Of a stretch of DNA of 64,000 nucleotides, positions 36,574 through 46,391 are shown piece by piece; position 1 is the stretch's first letter; each line of letters opens with the position of its first letter. This DNA is from CAZYME01 sp964648115 (GTDB lineage Bacteria > Pseudomonadota > Gammaproteobacteria > Legionellales > Legionellaceae), in NCBI GenBank assembly GCA_964648115.1, contig CAZYME010000001.1:62001-126000 (forward strand). The letters run 5' to 3'. Position numbers and translations under genes: made by a program. Below the pieces are notes generated by a model. That model was not told the origin of the DNA. It saw only the letters and a program-made list of their open reading frames with translations, and searched no databases.

Positions 36574-39500
36574 TCTCTAGTCGCAGGCAGACTCTTACAG
36601 TTTGGATCGTGGGAGTATGCATCTAAAATTTCGCCGATAAATTGCTCTATCACACCAACCTTACCTTCCTCTTCAATTAAACCACCCTCTTCTTTCAAAG
36701 TATTCAGGCGCTCAGCTATCTCTTTGGCTACTGAACCATTAGGAAATAAAGTTGCAAGAAAACGTCTAGCCTCCGATGGACCTAAGTGGCGATAAAGTTG
36801 ATTGCGAACCAAGGCGTCTTCTGCTGTTGTACTAAAAGCCCACAACTCTATAGGACCGAGTGTTAGCGTTAACAATTGAACACTCACACCATTTTTAGTA
36901 GCAAATTGTGCGAGAAAGGTAGCTCCACCTTGTCTAGGACCGTGTACACGATTCCGTAAAGCAATTTTTGCTGTTTCTGACAATCCAAAAATCTTACATG
37001 TCTTTTCAATAGCCTGAGAAGGACCAGCATCCATAATATAAATAGAGGTGGCGAAATCGATCATAACCGGGTCAAAATCATCCACCGATTGAGATAACAA
37101 AGAAATTTGAACATTCCACTTTCGACCTTCCCGCATATCTATAATAACTTGCTCTCGCACAGCTGACGACTTGGATGTGCGATGAAATTCATCATACACA
37201 ATCCGCTTAGGATCTTCTCTAATTTCTCTAATACGGTCTTTATGGTAAGACTGATATTGCAGAGGAATATTATTCATACTTTCATCGGTCAAATAATAGT
37301 GACGAGCAAGCACATAGCGAGCAAGCATATACATCACTGAAGTTTGCCGATCCGCTGCGTCTCCACCACTCTTAGCTACCTCATCCAAATCGAGTGAGAC
37401 CACCCTTGCATCACCAATATCAAATGCACTCACACGAGATAAAATCGGGTACTCTCTTACCGCACCAGATACCATCCGTGAAAATGAATTGATCAACGAC
37501 TCTCCAGTTGGAGCAGTAACTTTTTCATACAAATCTTCAATAGAAGGGGTACGGCAGATAGAGGCCGCATCAGCCAATAAAGGCATAGCATAACGCTGAG
37601 CCAACATTGCTTCATGCACAAAACCAGCAGAGTAGAGAGAGTCGGTTACTTCCCACCAAGTTGATTTTGAATCACGGACAAAACCGATTTCTTCTAATAT
37701 ACTGTCAATAAATTCTTCAACCCCAGGTGAATATGGCGTTGGATTAAATTCATCAGCAAACGCCTTATACAACTCATCAACCACCATCCCGGTTAAATCT
37801 GGCATACCATCATAAGGCTTTTCAGCCCCCAATGGTGTGGTCAATAATGTTAAAAAATTCACCAAAAATGAACGCTCTAAGGCTGTTGGGTAGCGACAAC
37901 CTAATTGTGTGTCGAATGGATTAATTGAATACTCTGGTGTCATACGCAATCGATGATAAGCAACCAAGTGCCTCTTCGAGGCAGGTAGAGCCTCTTTTAA
38001 CAATGAAATCAAACCACTGCTTGACGGTCCAATATCAATGATAGCGATACGGGGGAGGCGCGATAACCCTGCTGACAAACAAAGGGCCAAATTCTGTGCA
38101 TTCGATAATACAGATTTACCCGAACCAGGGCGAGCATAAACCAAATCAATCCATGTGGTTTGCTGTGTTGAACCTGGTTGAAACGGCCAAGGCTTACCGT
38201 CAGGTGAGCGAAAGAGCAACGCACCTGTTTGCCAGGGTGAAGCAGGACGAGTTATAGGTAGCATTGCGATTATTTCAGAGAGAGGAGCTACCGTCGCTAC
38301 CGCAGGGCTTGCGGTTGTCGTTGCCAACATACTAGCAGCAAAACCTGCAAATGGATCTCCGCACATTTCGGAAACATCAGTGGATCCCCACCCCTGAATT
38401 GCTTTAACTAGTTCTGAGCTACGCCGCCGTAGTAAAGGTATGTCTCCCTCTGGTGCCCATGTGGTTGCAACTACACGCAATCGGATGATGGCTTCGTCTG
38501 TATTGATTTGTAGGTATTTTAATAAATTTACTGAATCACTAATTAATCGGTTTTGAGCAGATGAAAAACTCAAGATAGCTGATAATAACCCTTTCAATTT
38601 AATAGTAGCTAAACCCTCACTCTCTAATAAAAAGGAAATCCGCCATGGTATGTGGGTAGGAAGAATACGTGAAAATAATGTGATAAAGGGCCTGACATCC
38701 TTCGGGAATAAGTCAATGTAGCAGGATGAATATATCTTATTACCTACTAATACCGTGCGTCTATCAATGGTTTCTGCATCGCGAGGAATGACTTGCTTTG
38801 CCAAAGATGGCCATAATAAATCAGAAGGATCACCTTCAAAATTGTTCATTTCGCGCACTGGTAACTTGTCACCTGGCAAGCTTGCTCGCCAATCATCTGC
38901 TGTAAAATCAGGATCCGCAGTCATACGTATTGCGTGTACGGCTTCATGCACATCTAGTAATTTTGCAAAAACATTCAATGACTCAAGATCGTTAATAATT
39001 GAGCGTACATATGCGCTATGTGTATCGCGTAGCTCGGGAATTGCTGCGTATATGGTTTGTGAATTTTTGAATGAAGGAGCTTTTTTCTCCTTGATCATTT
39101 TTGCTTTGGCTTTATTCGATATTTTCAACTGATCAGTAGGAAGGTTAAATGGTCGGGTCATTAGTACGAAGTAAATCCGCTCTTCAGCGCAATATTGAGC
39201 CAAAAAATTAACCCGTTCGTTAAATAAATCCTCTAAATTTAGTTCTAGGCGTTTTTCAGTGGCCTCCGCAGGCGCATAAATATCTCGAATAACCTTTTTT
39301 ATGTTTTGTTTGTCATGACTAAAGAAGACTTGAAAGGCATGACCAGGACGCCCCATCGCACCTTGAAAGGCATTGGTTAACCCTTCCACCAAGCGATCAA
39401 ATTCTTCGGCACCGGCTAGCGCTGTAACACCCTCTATTTTTAAAATAGAAAGCAGGGAACCATCATGATTGACCAATACCGTCGGGCTGTCAGCCGTTTC

Positions 39501-39599
39501 CAACTCACAATACGATTCCGTTGTTTGTTTTAATGAAGTACTTAACCAGGCAAAAAAGGTATCCACGCCTTCAAAAAAAGATTCTGCCCATTTGGCCAT
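36570..39599 (-). CDS. icmB: Dot/Icm ATPase IcmB (DotO)
   Basis: VirB4-type hexameric ATPase at the cytoplasmic base of the secretion channel. Walker A ARPGSGKS lies near residues 490-497 and Walker B IVYDEFHR near 799. At 1009 aa it matches the family. The last gene of the leftward block, it shares four bases at its stop with the stop of convergent icmF. In L. pneumophila a tphA gene lies next to icmB; none is present here. Confidence 0.96.
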   Translation of the reverse strand: MAKWAESFFEGVDTFFAWLSTSLKQTTESYCELETADSPTVLVNHDGSLLSILKIEGVTALAGAEEFDRLVEGLTNAFQGAMGRPGHAFQVFFSHDKQNIKKVIRDIYAPAEATEKRLELNLEDLFNERVNFLAQYCAEERIYFVLMTRPFNLPTDQLKISNKAKAKMIKEKKAPSFKNSQTIYAAIPELRDTHSAYVRSIINDLESLNVFAKLLDVHEAVHAIRMTADPDFTADDWRASLPGDKLPVREMNNFEGDPSDLLWPSLAKQVIPRDAETIDRRTVLVGNKIYSSCYIDLFPKDVRPFITLFSRILPTHIPWRISFLLESEGLATIKLKGLLSAILSFSSAQNRLISDSVNLLKYLQINTDEAIIRLRVVATTWAPEGDIPLLRRRSSELVKAIQGWGSTDVSEMCGDPFAGFAASMLATTTASPAVATVAPLSEIIAMLPITRPASPWQTGALLFRSPDGKPWPFQPGSTQQTTWIDLVYARPGSGKSVLSNAQNLALCLSAGLSRLPRIAIIDIGPSSSGLISLLKEALPASKRHLVAYHRLRMTPEYSINPFDTQLGCRYPTALERSFLVNFLTLLTTPLGAEKPYDGMPDLTGMVVDELYKAFADEFNPTPYSPGVEEFIDSILEEIGFVRDSKSTWWEVTDSLYSAGFVHEAMLAQRYAMPLLADAASICRTPSIEDLYEKVTAPTGESLINSFSRMVSGAVREYPILSRVSAFDIGDARVVSLDLDEVAKSGGDAADRQTSVMYMLARYVLARHYYLTDESMNNIPLQYQSYHKDRIREIREDPKRIVYDEFHRTSKSSAVREQVIIDMREGRKWNVQISLLSQSVDDFDPVMIDFATSIYIMDAGPSQAIEKTCKIFGLSETAKIALRNRVHGPRQGGATFLAQFATKNGVSVQLLTLTLGPIELWAFSTTAEDALVRNQLYRHLGPSEARRFLATLFPNGSVAKEIAERLNTLKEEGGLIEEEGKVGVIEQFIGEILDAYSHDPNCKSLPATRD

Positions 39600-39643
39600 G
39601 CTTGTCCTTATTGTTTGTAACTATTCCACAGTTCTAGCAACAC

Positions 39644-40273
39644 CTATTTCTCAGCAATTTCTTCTAAAGCACTTGCAGCCCAACGCTCTATTTGTTTACG
39701 AAACTTAGCTCTTGAAGGTAGCAAACGAATGTTATTAAATATTTTTACCGAATCTTCTTTAGATATTGGTCCGGAATCAATCAATAAATGGCCAAAAATA
39801 GATGGATCACTCGTTCCTTCACCAAATTTTTCCTCAACGACTTGTGAGCGAAACTTGAAGCTTCGATAGATCGTTTGCGCACTATTTTTATAACCAGTAT
39901 CATTTGTAATGGCGCAAAAGAGCACATGGCAAAGGCTATTCAGTTCTGGTTGTGATAGCTCAGGTAGATATACTAGCGTACCTCCACCATAACCACCAAC
40001 ACCCACAGATTCTATAAAAAAACATTGTGCACAAAAACAACATGCGGTCACTAAATTAGCTAATTGATTGTTGCTGTAGTCGTTATCAAGGTTCACAACA
40101 TCTTGATAGAGCTTTGCTTGAAAACCACAAAACCTGCATGTATGGCGGTCGCGCTGAAATACCTTTTCCTCAAAAGATTTAAACCGAGGATCAGCCTTTC
40201 TTGCGGAATACAAACGCCAGGCCCCCGGACTAGCCATTAGATTCAACTGGTAGTGCCCTTGGTTACTCACCAT
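39644..40273 (-). CDS. icmJ: Dot/Icm protein IcmJ (DotN)
   Basis: Zinc-binding subunit of the type IV coupling complex that binds the DotL C-terminal region. Four cysteines form two knuckles, CRFCGF (about 47-50) and CCFCAQC (about 80-86), in an HNH-like scaffold beginning PGAWRLYSARKADPRF. The ATG at 40273 is used (209 aa); an in-frame GTG lies three codons upstream. Between icmD and icmB as in Legionella. Confidence 0.94.
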   Translation of the reverse strand: MVSNQGHYQLNLMASPGAWRLYSARKADPRFKSFEEKVFQRDRHTCRFCGFQAKLYQDVVNLDNDYSNNQLANLVTACCFCAQCFFIESVGVGGYGGGTLVYLPELSQPELNSLCHVLFCAITNDTGYKNSAQTIYRSFKFRSQVVEEKFGEGTSDPSIFGHLLIDSGPISKEDSVKIFNNIRLLPSRAKFRKQIERWAASALEEIAEK

Positions 40274-40303
40274 GCAAATCACACTTTAGTAAATGATATA
40301 TTG

Positions 40304-40327
40304 GCCAAGGAGGCGCGCCTCCCTGGC
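40304..40327. promoter_or_regulatory. Strong hairpin between icmD and icmJ
   Basis: GCCAAGGAGGCG and CGCCTCCCTGGC form a 12-bp stem with one mismatch and no loop bases beyond the turn. On the minus strand no T-run follows. Best read as an intra-operon mRNA-processing or attenuating hairpin. It could also be a weak terminator. Confidence 0.45.
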
Positions 40328-40334
40328 ACAATTT

Positions 40335-40721
40335 TTATGAGCCAGAACCAAATACAGTACCTTTAGGACCAGCAGTTGTACCACCACCAAACATAGTTTG
40401 GCCTGCAATACCTAGAATAGTTGGTAAAAATAGCAATGCCGCTGCAATTAATACCAAGGCAATTGGAGTACCAATTGTGATTTGTGTTGGATTATCTTTA
40501 TGCGCCTTAAATTTCAGAATAGAGCCAATAGAGAAGCCCAGGCCTGCCAAATAAGAACCGGCGGTAATAAGCTTAGTAAGACTAGTAAATGAATCTGTAA
40601 TAGATGATGCCATGCCACCGATAGTCATGCTAGTGGCTGCAGCAGCTGCGCCTGCAAACATCAATAAACCCATGCATACAAGTCCCATAATACCTTTGTT
40701 CATTATTTTAATTTTTGCCAC
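40335..40721 (-). CDS. icmD: Dot/Icm protein IcmD (DotP)
   Basis: Small inner-membrane protein (128 aa) with a signal-like first helix (IMGLVCMGLLMFAGAAAAA), a middle helix ending GSYLAGLGFSIGSILKFKAH and a third (IALVLIAAALLFLPTILGI). The GTG start is supported by AAAGGGGGAT 7 nt upstream; the next ATG would be too far from it. Resembles its neighbour IcmC and is TrbC/VirB2-like in layout. Confidence 0.92.
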   Translation of the reverse strand: MAKIKIMNKGIMGLVCMGLLMFAGAAAAATSMTIGGMASSITDSFTSLTKLITAGSYLAGLGFSIGSILKFKAHKDNPTQITIGTPIALVLIAAALLFLPTILGIAGQTMFGGGTTAGPKGTVFGSGS

Positions 40722-40750
40722 TTTTGATCCCCCTTTATAAAAATTGTTAT

Positions 40751-41311
40751 TTAATTAGAACCATAGAGTGTATTATTAATGATTTCTAGTGTTCCGACAA
40801 TGTTCATCGCTAGAATTCCACCAAATACATGAACCATACCCTTTCCAGTCCCTCCTGGTGGTTGCCCCTGGGATGCAGACTTTGCAATTAATACCCACCC
40901 ACGAATAAAAGCAATCAATCCAATTGTTTGAATGATCAAAGCAAGGGCTGTACCCACAGCACTATTTGGCCCAAATACCGCAACCAATGTTGGATTACTG
41001 CTATCAGCATAAGCCAATATACTGGAATTTGGACCAAAGGTACTGTTCATTAGTATTTGAAAACCAGTAGGCAAGTAAACGAGGACACTTCCCACTAGAA
41101 AGTAACTCAATGGCTCTTTTATACTGGTGTTACTCGACATCATGGTTTTAGATTCGCCATACGTTTTCAAACAGTACAACGCTTTCATGAAAAATGCTAA
41201 ACCAATTAAGTAGGCAGCACCAGAAACTAGCCGCTCAACTGGCGCAAGAGATTTTGCAATATTGGTCAATACATCGATTGCACCACATAAACTACCACAA
41301 TCAGTAGCCAT
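40751..41311 (-). CDS. icmC: Dot/Icm protein IcmC (DotE)
   Basis: Inner-membrane protein of 186 aa related to IcmD. It has about four hydrophobic helices, including LVSGAAYLIGLAFFMKALYC and GTALALIIQTIGLIAFIRGW, with the shared pattern xxAxYLxGLxFxxxxLxxxK seen in IcmD. An N-terminal cysteine pair (CGSLCG) is present. Nine bases separate it from icmG. Confidence 0.92.
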   Translation of the reverse strand: MATDCGSLCGAIDVLTNIAKSLAPVERLVSGAAYLIGLAFFMKALYCLKTYGESKTMMSSNTSIKEPLSYFLVGSVLVYLPTGFQILMNSTFGPNSSILAYADSSNPTLVAVFGPNSAVGTALALIIQTIGLIAFIRGWVLIAKSASQGQPPGGTGKGMVHVFGGILAMNIVGTLEIINNTLYGSN

Positions 41312-41319
41312 ATCAGCCC

Positions 41320-42144
41320 TTAACTATCTTCTTGACTAAACCGTATTACTTGCCCAGAACTGGTGGTTATGCGGCCTTGATTAGGATCAATCAATTTAAC
41401 CATTCCATAACCCGCAATATTTGTTCCCTCTCTAACGGTTAGTGTAGACCCATTTGTGGCAATTAACCATGCTCTGCCAGGAATAACAGCCTGAATATAG
41501 TATTTTAGAGATGGGGCTGCTCTTCTACGCGGCGCATAATGCACTTTTTTTACTTCCCGGCGAATAGTTAATTGCTCAATTACGCGCGTCTGATCATCAA
41601 GTTTTGTGTTTAAATTTGAGATGATGCTATCAAGCTCAGAGATTTTTGCGACCAAAGCATTTAGATTAGTACTCATTCCACTTATCTGACTATTAACTGA
41701 AGAAACATCCGTACGCATGCTTTGCTGCCCTACTTCTAGAGCTGATAACTTTTGATTTATTTGAGCATCCGTATTGGGTGCGGTTGTCACAGGTACTGGT
41801 GTAGTAGAGACAGGTGGAGACGGTGACGTTAGGGGTTTCTGTTCCACAGGAGCAGCGGCCGGAGCTGTGACCGTGGGTGTGCTTGCTTGTACTGGCGTTT
41901 TTTTCTCTGAAAAAACTGAACCCATAAATTTGTATATAATCATGATAAGAATGACCAATACAACAACAATTATGGCATTCCGTTTTATGTTATTATCACC
42001 TGAAGGCCTCACTACTTGTGATTCCTCTGGTGTATTTGACTCATCCCCAATAACGGTTCCTTCTCCTTCATCTCCTGCGTCGGGAGTCATCGCGTCTAGA
42101 TCGGCGAACTGATATTCGTCATTGTATTGATCTTTGTCTGCCAT
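41320..42144 (-). CDS. icmG: Dot/Icm protein IcmG (DotF)
   Basis: Bitopic inner-membrane protein linking to the DotC-D-H-G core. An acidic N-terminal cytoplasmic tail (about 1-50) precedes one membrane helix (about 53-72, NAIIVVVLVILIMIIYKFMG), a Pro/Thr-rich linker (80-125), a coiled coil (about 126-190, ISELDSIISNLNTKLDDQTR) and a C-terminal globular domain (YYIQAVIPGRAWLIATNGST). 274 aa. Confidence 0.93.
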   Translation of the reverse strand: MADKDQYNDEYQFADLDAMTPDAGDEGEGTVIGDESNTPEESQVVRPSGDNNIKRNAIIVVVLVILIMIIYKFMGSVFSEKKTPVQASTPTVTAPAAAPVEQKPLTSPSPPVSTTPVPVTTAPNTDAQINQKLSALEVGQQSMRTDVSSVNSQISGMSTNLNALVAKISELDSIISNLNTKLDDQTRVIEQLTIRREVKKVHYAPRRRAAPSLKYYIQAVIPGRAWLIATNGSTLTVREGTNIAGYGMVKLIDPNQGRITTSSGQVIRFSQEDS

Positions 42145-42163
42145 TTCTTACCTACTCATTAAA

Positions 42164-45100
42164 TTAAAGTGAAGCTAAGTCCTGTGTAAATAGGACGCCT
42201 ATACCTGTTCCTGAGCATAACAATACGGTTGTGGGGGTGTTAAATTGTTGCTGCGCTACCTGCCCCCAGCTTTTACCCAACGTTGCTAAACCAATCACCG
42301 CGTTTTCTAATATAGAGCGCCCCACACCATTCGATATGGAAGTGTTAGTTACCCCGCCTGTGCCCCCAATGGTGATTGTAGTATTCGCCGATTGAAACGC
42401 ATTACCAAACCCTTCTAAGAAAGTTGCCGCAAATAGCGATCCATAACGCAATAAATAATGATGATTGGCTTTAGTTTTTAATGCTGTACGCGCGGTATTT
42501 GGATCAATTGCATATGCATTAATTGAGGTGGTTTTTGGTGCGCCTGGTACAGACATAGTATTAAAGTTAATCACCATTCTATCTGCATTGCTAGGTAGGG
42601 TAAAACTGCCTATTAATTTTGAACCATTGAGCTTTCCAGAGACAATGGTGGCTAAAATAGGTCCAGGCTCATCACTGTTCACTGACGTATCAAGAACCGC
42701 AAAAAGAACATCACCGGCTTTAATTAATGATTGCGTGGGTGCAGGTCTGCCAAGGCCTAATGCTGATTGATCTGCCTGTAGTAGTGAACCCTCTACTGCG
42801 CCACCAGCACCTGCTTGCCCGCCAGGGGCATTTTTAGGTGGTGTACCCCCAACATATACTTGGGCAGCTACGGTTTTCCAATCCTGTAGTGATTGATTTG
42901 CTGCGCCTAACATAGCGGCGGTGCGCTGTTGTATTTTTTGCTGAAAACGTTGATCTGCCATTTGTGCCTGTTGTCGCTTCAAAATATCCTGCAATTGTTT
43001 CGCATTAGCAGCCTCGCTAGACTGAGATGGGCCCGCTATGGAGGCATCGACAGAAGGAAGCGGCACAACAGTCGAAGGGATTTTTGGGTACGTAGGATCT
43101 TGTATGCCGGCTACAGATGAATCATCGGGTGAAAAACCTGCATCCTTCAAATCTTGATCAGAAAATCCTGCTTTGCGTAAGGCATCCGCATTAGAACCCG
43201 CGTCTTTCAGATCTTTAGCTGAGAATCCGGCCACTTTTAACTGTTCGGCGCTCAAACCTGCGTTTTTCAAATCAGCGGCGCTAAAACCTGCGTCTTTCAA
43301 TTGTTCTGCATTAAAACCAGCGTCTTTAAGTTGTTGAGCTGTAAAACCTGCTGCTCGTAATTCTTTCGCACTAAAACCAGCATTTTTTAGATCTGCTGCA
43401 TTAAGCCCCGCAGCCTTCAACTCTGCTGCTGTAAAGCCCGCTGCCTTCAGTTCAGCAGCTGTGTATCCAGCATCTTTCATCTGTTTCGCACTGCATCCTA
43501 ATGTCTGCTTGATCGTTAGAGCAGAGACGCCTAATGCGCGTGCTGCTTTTAAAGAGGCAACGCTACAATTAGCCGTCCTACCAGCAGCGATAACCCCTGA
43601 TGGGCTTAAACCCGCCTGCATCAGATCCTCAGGGGTAAATCCTGCTGCCAGTAATTCTTGAGGAGTAAATCCAGCATCACCCAGATCTTTTGCACTATAG
43701 CCTGCAGCTTTAAGAGCCGCAGCACTACAACCATTCAAATCATGAATCCGCTTAGCTGATACGCCGTCCAGGAATAGTGCATGTAATTTTTGGGGGTCGC
43801 AACCTGCCGCACGTATAGCGCTATCATCTACTGCATCAACCTCAGCTGGTGAAAAGCCTGCTGCTTTAAGAGCTGCCGCACTACAGCCATTTAAATCACG
43901 GATACGCTGAGCTGACACACCTTCTTCAAACAGTTTTTTTAATCCGGCCGGATCACAACCTACAGTTTTTATGGCGTCGTCCCCTACACCTTTTATGTCA
44001 GCTGGTGAAAAACCTGCATTCGATAAATCTTCATCGGTGAAACCCGCCGCTTTCGATTGTTGTGCACTGCAACCTGCATATTTATGGATTAATGCCGCAC
44101 TAACCCCTGCCAAACGTTCTCTTTTCAATGCCTCAACATTGCAGCCAGCAGCTTTAATTGCATCAGGCGTCATCCCAGGTGGTAACTCAGCTTCAGCCGC
44201 TGTTATTTCGGCAGGGCTATATCCCGCCGCCGCAAGATCAGCTGGGGTAAGCCCTGCATCTAGTAAATCTCTTGCACTAAACCCTGCTTGTTTAAGTTGC
44301 GCCGGCGTAAATCCCGCCTTAAGTAAATCAGCCGCACTGAAACCTGCGTTTTTCAAATCTTGTGCACTGTAGCCCGCCGCTTTTAATTGCGCAGCGCTGC
44401 AACCACTAATACGTCGAATTGCCGCAGCGGTAACACCTGCTGCTCGCAAGCGACTTAAGGCATCAGGCTGACACCCGGCTTTGCGGATATCATCAGCGGT
44501 AATTCCATCAGGCAATCCACCTGCGCGCCCAATTTCATTATCTGGGTACCCAGCACCTTTTAATTCCCCATCTGAATAACCACCATCTTTCATTTCTTGT
44601 GCGCTGAACCCAGCTGCCCGCAATTCACAAGCATCAAACCCACAAATTCTTAATTGACCAGCTGTTGAACCTGCATCTTTCATTTGTCTAGCATTGAAAC
44701 CTGCAGCCTTCAGCTCCTTGCAAGAACAAACGGGTTTTAAATCAGGAAGCTTATATCCATCATCCTTTAATTGTATACACGTGCATGCGCCTTTCAGATC
44801 AGACACAGCCGCGCCCTGATTCACTACGCTAGTAACACTGGCTTTACTACAATTAGCGTCTTTTAAAGATTGTATCCACAAACTCTGTTGTGTGCCCTCG
44901 CTATCCTCACGGGATAGTGTCTCAAAACCCACTCCGCCTTGTCCTTGCTGTGGCCCAATCTCCTCTACACCATTACCAAAAGCTTGTGAACGTATGATAG
45001 TAGGAATAGCGCTACCCCCAGTTACAGCCGCCTGTTTCGCTTGCTCAACATTTTGGGCTTGCTGTAAAGATGCATATTGTGCTGTTGGATCCATCGACCC

Positions 45101-45295
45101 CGGGATGGATTGCATTCCAGTTGGGGCATTGGTCAAATTTGCAGTTGATCCACTTCCAGGTGCGGTTGCTGAAGTAGTGAGTTTTATAATGCCTATTATT
45201 ACAGCTATGGATAACAAAACCACAGTGAATAGAATAATGACCCGTGAACGGGTATTTGAAAACAGCGCTTTTATATTCTCTTTTCTGCCTGCCAT
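42164..45295 (-). CDS. icmE: Dot/Icm core protein IcmE (DotG)
   Basis: Central channel component spanning both membranes. One N-terminal membrane helix (about 17-40) is followed by a repeat region (about 178-731) of decapeptides of the form LKxAGFSAxD, and then a C-terminal VirB10/TrbI domain (about 840-1043, AGDVLFAVLDTSVNSDEPGP). Within the decapeptides a longer unit recurs: AGCDPxxLxxLFxxGVSAxR ... NGCSAAALKAAGF, giving regularly spaced cysteines. 1043 aa, close to the L. pneumophila protein. Decapeptide number varies between species by DNA-repeat slippage. Confidence 0.96.
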   Translation of the reverse strand: MAGRKENIKALFSNTRSRVIILFTVVLLSIAVIIGIIKLTTSATAPGSGSTANLTNAPTGMQSIPGSMDPTAQYASLQQAQNVEQAKQAAVTGGSAIPTIIRSQAFGNGVEEIGPQQGQGGVGFETLSREDSEGTQQSLWIQSLKDANCSKASVTSVVNQGAAVSDLKGACTCIQLKDDGYKLPDLKPVCSCKELKAAGFNARQMKDAGSTAGQLRICGFDACELRAAGFSAQEMKDGGYSDGELKGAGYPDNEIGRAGGLPDGITADDIRKAGCQPDALSRLRAAGVTAAAIRRISGCSAAQLKAAGYSAQDLKNAGFSAADLLKAGFTPAQLKQAGFSARDLLDAGLTPADLAAAGYSPAEITAAEAELPPGMTPDAIKAAGCNVEALKRERLAGVSAALIHKYAGCSAQQSKAAGFTDEDLSNAGFSPADIKGVGDDAIKTVGCDPAGLKKLFEEGVSAQRIRDLNGCSAAALKAAGFSPAEVDAVDDSAIRAAGCDPQKLHALFLDGVSAKRIHDLNGCSAAALKAAGYSAKDLGDAGFTPQELLAAGFTPEDLMQAGLSPSGVIAAGRTANCSVASLKAARALGVSALTIKQTLGCSAKQMKDAGYTAAELKAAGFTAAELKAAGLNAADLKNAGFSAKELRAAGFTAQQLKDAGFNAEQLKDAGFSAADLKNAGLSAEQLKVAGFSAKDLKDAGSNADALRKAGFSDQDLKDAGFSPDDSSVAGIQDPTYPKIPSTVVPLPSVDASIAGPSQSSEAANAKQLQDILKRQQAQMADQRFQQKIQQRTAAMLGAANQSLQDWKTVAAQVYVGGTPPKNAPGGQAGAGGAVEGSLLQADQSALGLGRPAPTQSLIKAGDVLFAVLDTSVNSDEPGPILATIVSGKLNGSKLIGSFTLPSNADRMVINFNTMSVPGAPKTTSINAYAIDPNTARTALKTKANHHYLLRYGSLFAATFLEGFGNAFQSANTTITIGGTGGVTNTSISNGVGRSILENAVIGLATLGKSWGQVAQQQFNTPTTVLLCSGTGIGVLFTQDLASL

Positions 45296-45299
45296 CTTG

Positions 45300-46391
45300 T
45301 TATAACCCTTCTACCTTAAGCTGCATGACTTTGCCATGCCAGGAAACCAGTAACACTGGCGACTTTTGCATTTCATAAGCGTGCGTACCATCTGCACTCG
45401 TCATACTTCCAATCCAACCAGGAGATAAGATAGTAAGACTTGTTCTTATAAACATTCTGTCGTTCAATAACCAAGCTCGAGCATCACCACCACTTACAAC
45501 TAATCGTGAACTTCCATCTGGAGGCACACCATCCAAAACGTGCAGTAATATGTCACTGGCTGCGGGAGGAATCCCCTCTTCCATAGGCATACTTTTCGCA
45601 TTCGGACCATACCCTTGTACCCGTAAATCCACTCGATAATCCACAGCTTTCTGCCCAGGAATTAATGTCAGCATGACAGGTGTATTTAATCCCCGCAACC
45701 TAACTGCTAGGTTACCGTATGTATAGAGTTTGCTGGCTTGGATCATCAGGGTGTTACTTGTTTTATCCCACTGAATATTAAAAGCTGATGGATCCCCTAA
45801 ATCATAAGCACTAATTGGCCAAGGAGCACCTGTTGAATCAAGGAATACAAGAGAGGAGACAAACCCTTGCGATAATCGAATTACTGGTGGCGTTGAGCCA
45901 GGAGATAGATTAACAAATTGCGAGGTAGCTGTAGGCTTAGGCGGAGTGCCGGCAGGAGCAGCTTCTGCATACTCAGAGGTATGATACAACTGTTTAAGAC
46001 GAATAATTTCCTCAGGATTTAAAGGAAACAATTGCTGTGTCACACCATCGAAAGCCATTTTATCCACTACATCATTATCTGAAGAGGTTAATGCTAAACC
46101 ATCTGCCCCTGGTGGAGCAGGAGGCGGACCAGGTGGCGCATCGGCTGCCGCATTGTTATTTTTTTGCTGTGGTGAAGTAGCGGCTTGTTGGCCGATAGTC
46201 TTAGGCTTCTCTTTATCATTAGGAGCCGTATTGGGTGCTAGACGCTGCTGTAACATGCGCAATTGCTCCAATGCCTGCTGAGCAGAATTAGCTTGCGGTG
46301 GCGGAGCGGCACTAGCAGCGCTATAGGCCATCGGAGATAATACACCCCCAAGGAATACCAAACATAATGAAAACTGGGCCCGTATTGGCAT
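45300..46391 (-). CDS. icmK: Dot/Icm core protein IcmK (DotH)
   Basis: Outer-membrane-associated core subunit, functional counterpart of VirB9. It has a signal peptide (LVFLGGVLSPMAYSAASA), a Gln/Pro/Ala-rich low-complexity stretch (about 30-95), then the DotH domain (LSQGFVSSLVFLDSTGAPWP ... LTLIPGQKAVDYRVDLRVQG). 363 aa. The ATG shares one base with the icmL stop (TAATG), so translation is coupled. Confidence 0.95.
   Translation of the reverse strand: MPIRAQFSLCLVFLGGVLSPMAYSAASAAPPPQANSAQQALEQLRMLQQRLAPNTAPNDKEKPKTIGQQAATSPQQKNNNAAADAPPGPPPAPPGADGLALTSSDNDVVDKMAFDGVTQQLFPLNPEEIIRLKQLYHTSEYAEAAPAGTPPKPTATSQFVNLSPGSTPPVIRLSQGFVSSLVFLDSTGAPWPISAYDLGDPSAFNIQWDKTSNTLMIQASKLYTYGNLAVRLRGLNTPVMLTLIPGQKAVDYRVDLRVQGYGPNAKSMPMEEGIPPAASDILLHVLDGVPPDGSSRLVVSGGDARAWLLNDRMFIRTSLTILSPGWIGSMTSADGTHAYEMQKSPVLLVSWHGKVMQLKVEGL

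Noticed and set aside
43971..44372. Plus-strand frame opposite the DotG repeats
   Set aside because: Its apparent repeats are the mirror of the DotG decapeptide DNA.
43100..44760. Regular DNA repeats resembling a CRISPR or satellite array
   Set aside because: They are the in-frame decapeptide repeats of icmE; unit length is about 30 bp with no unique spacers.
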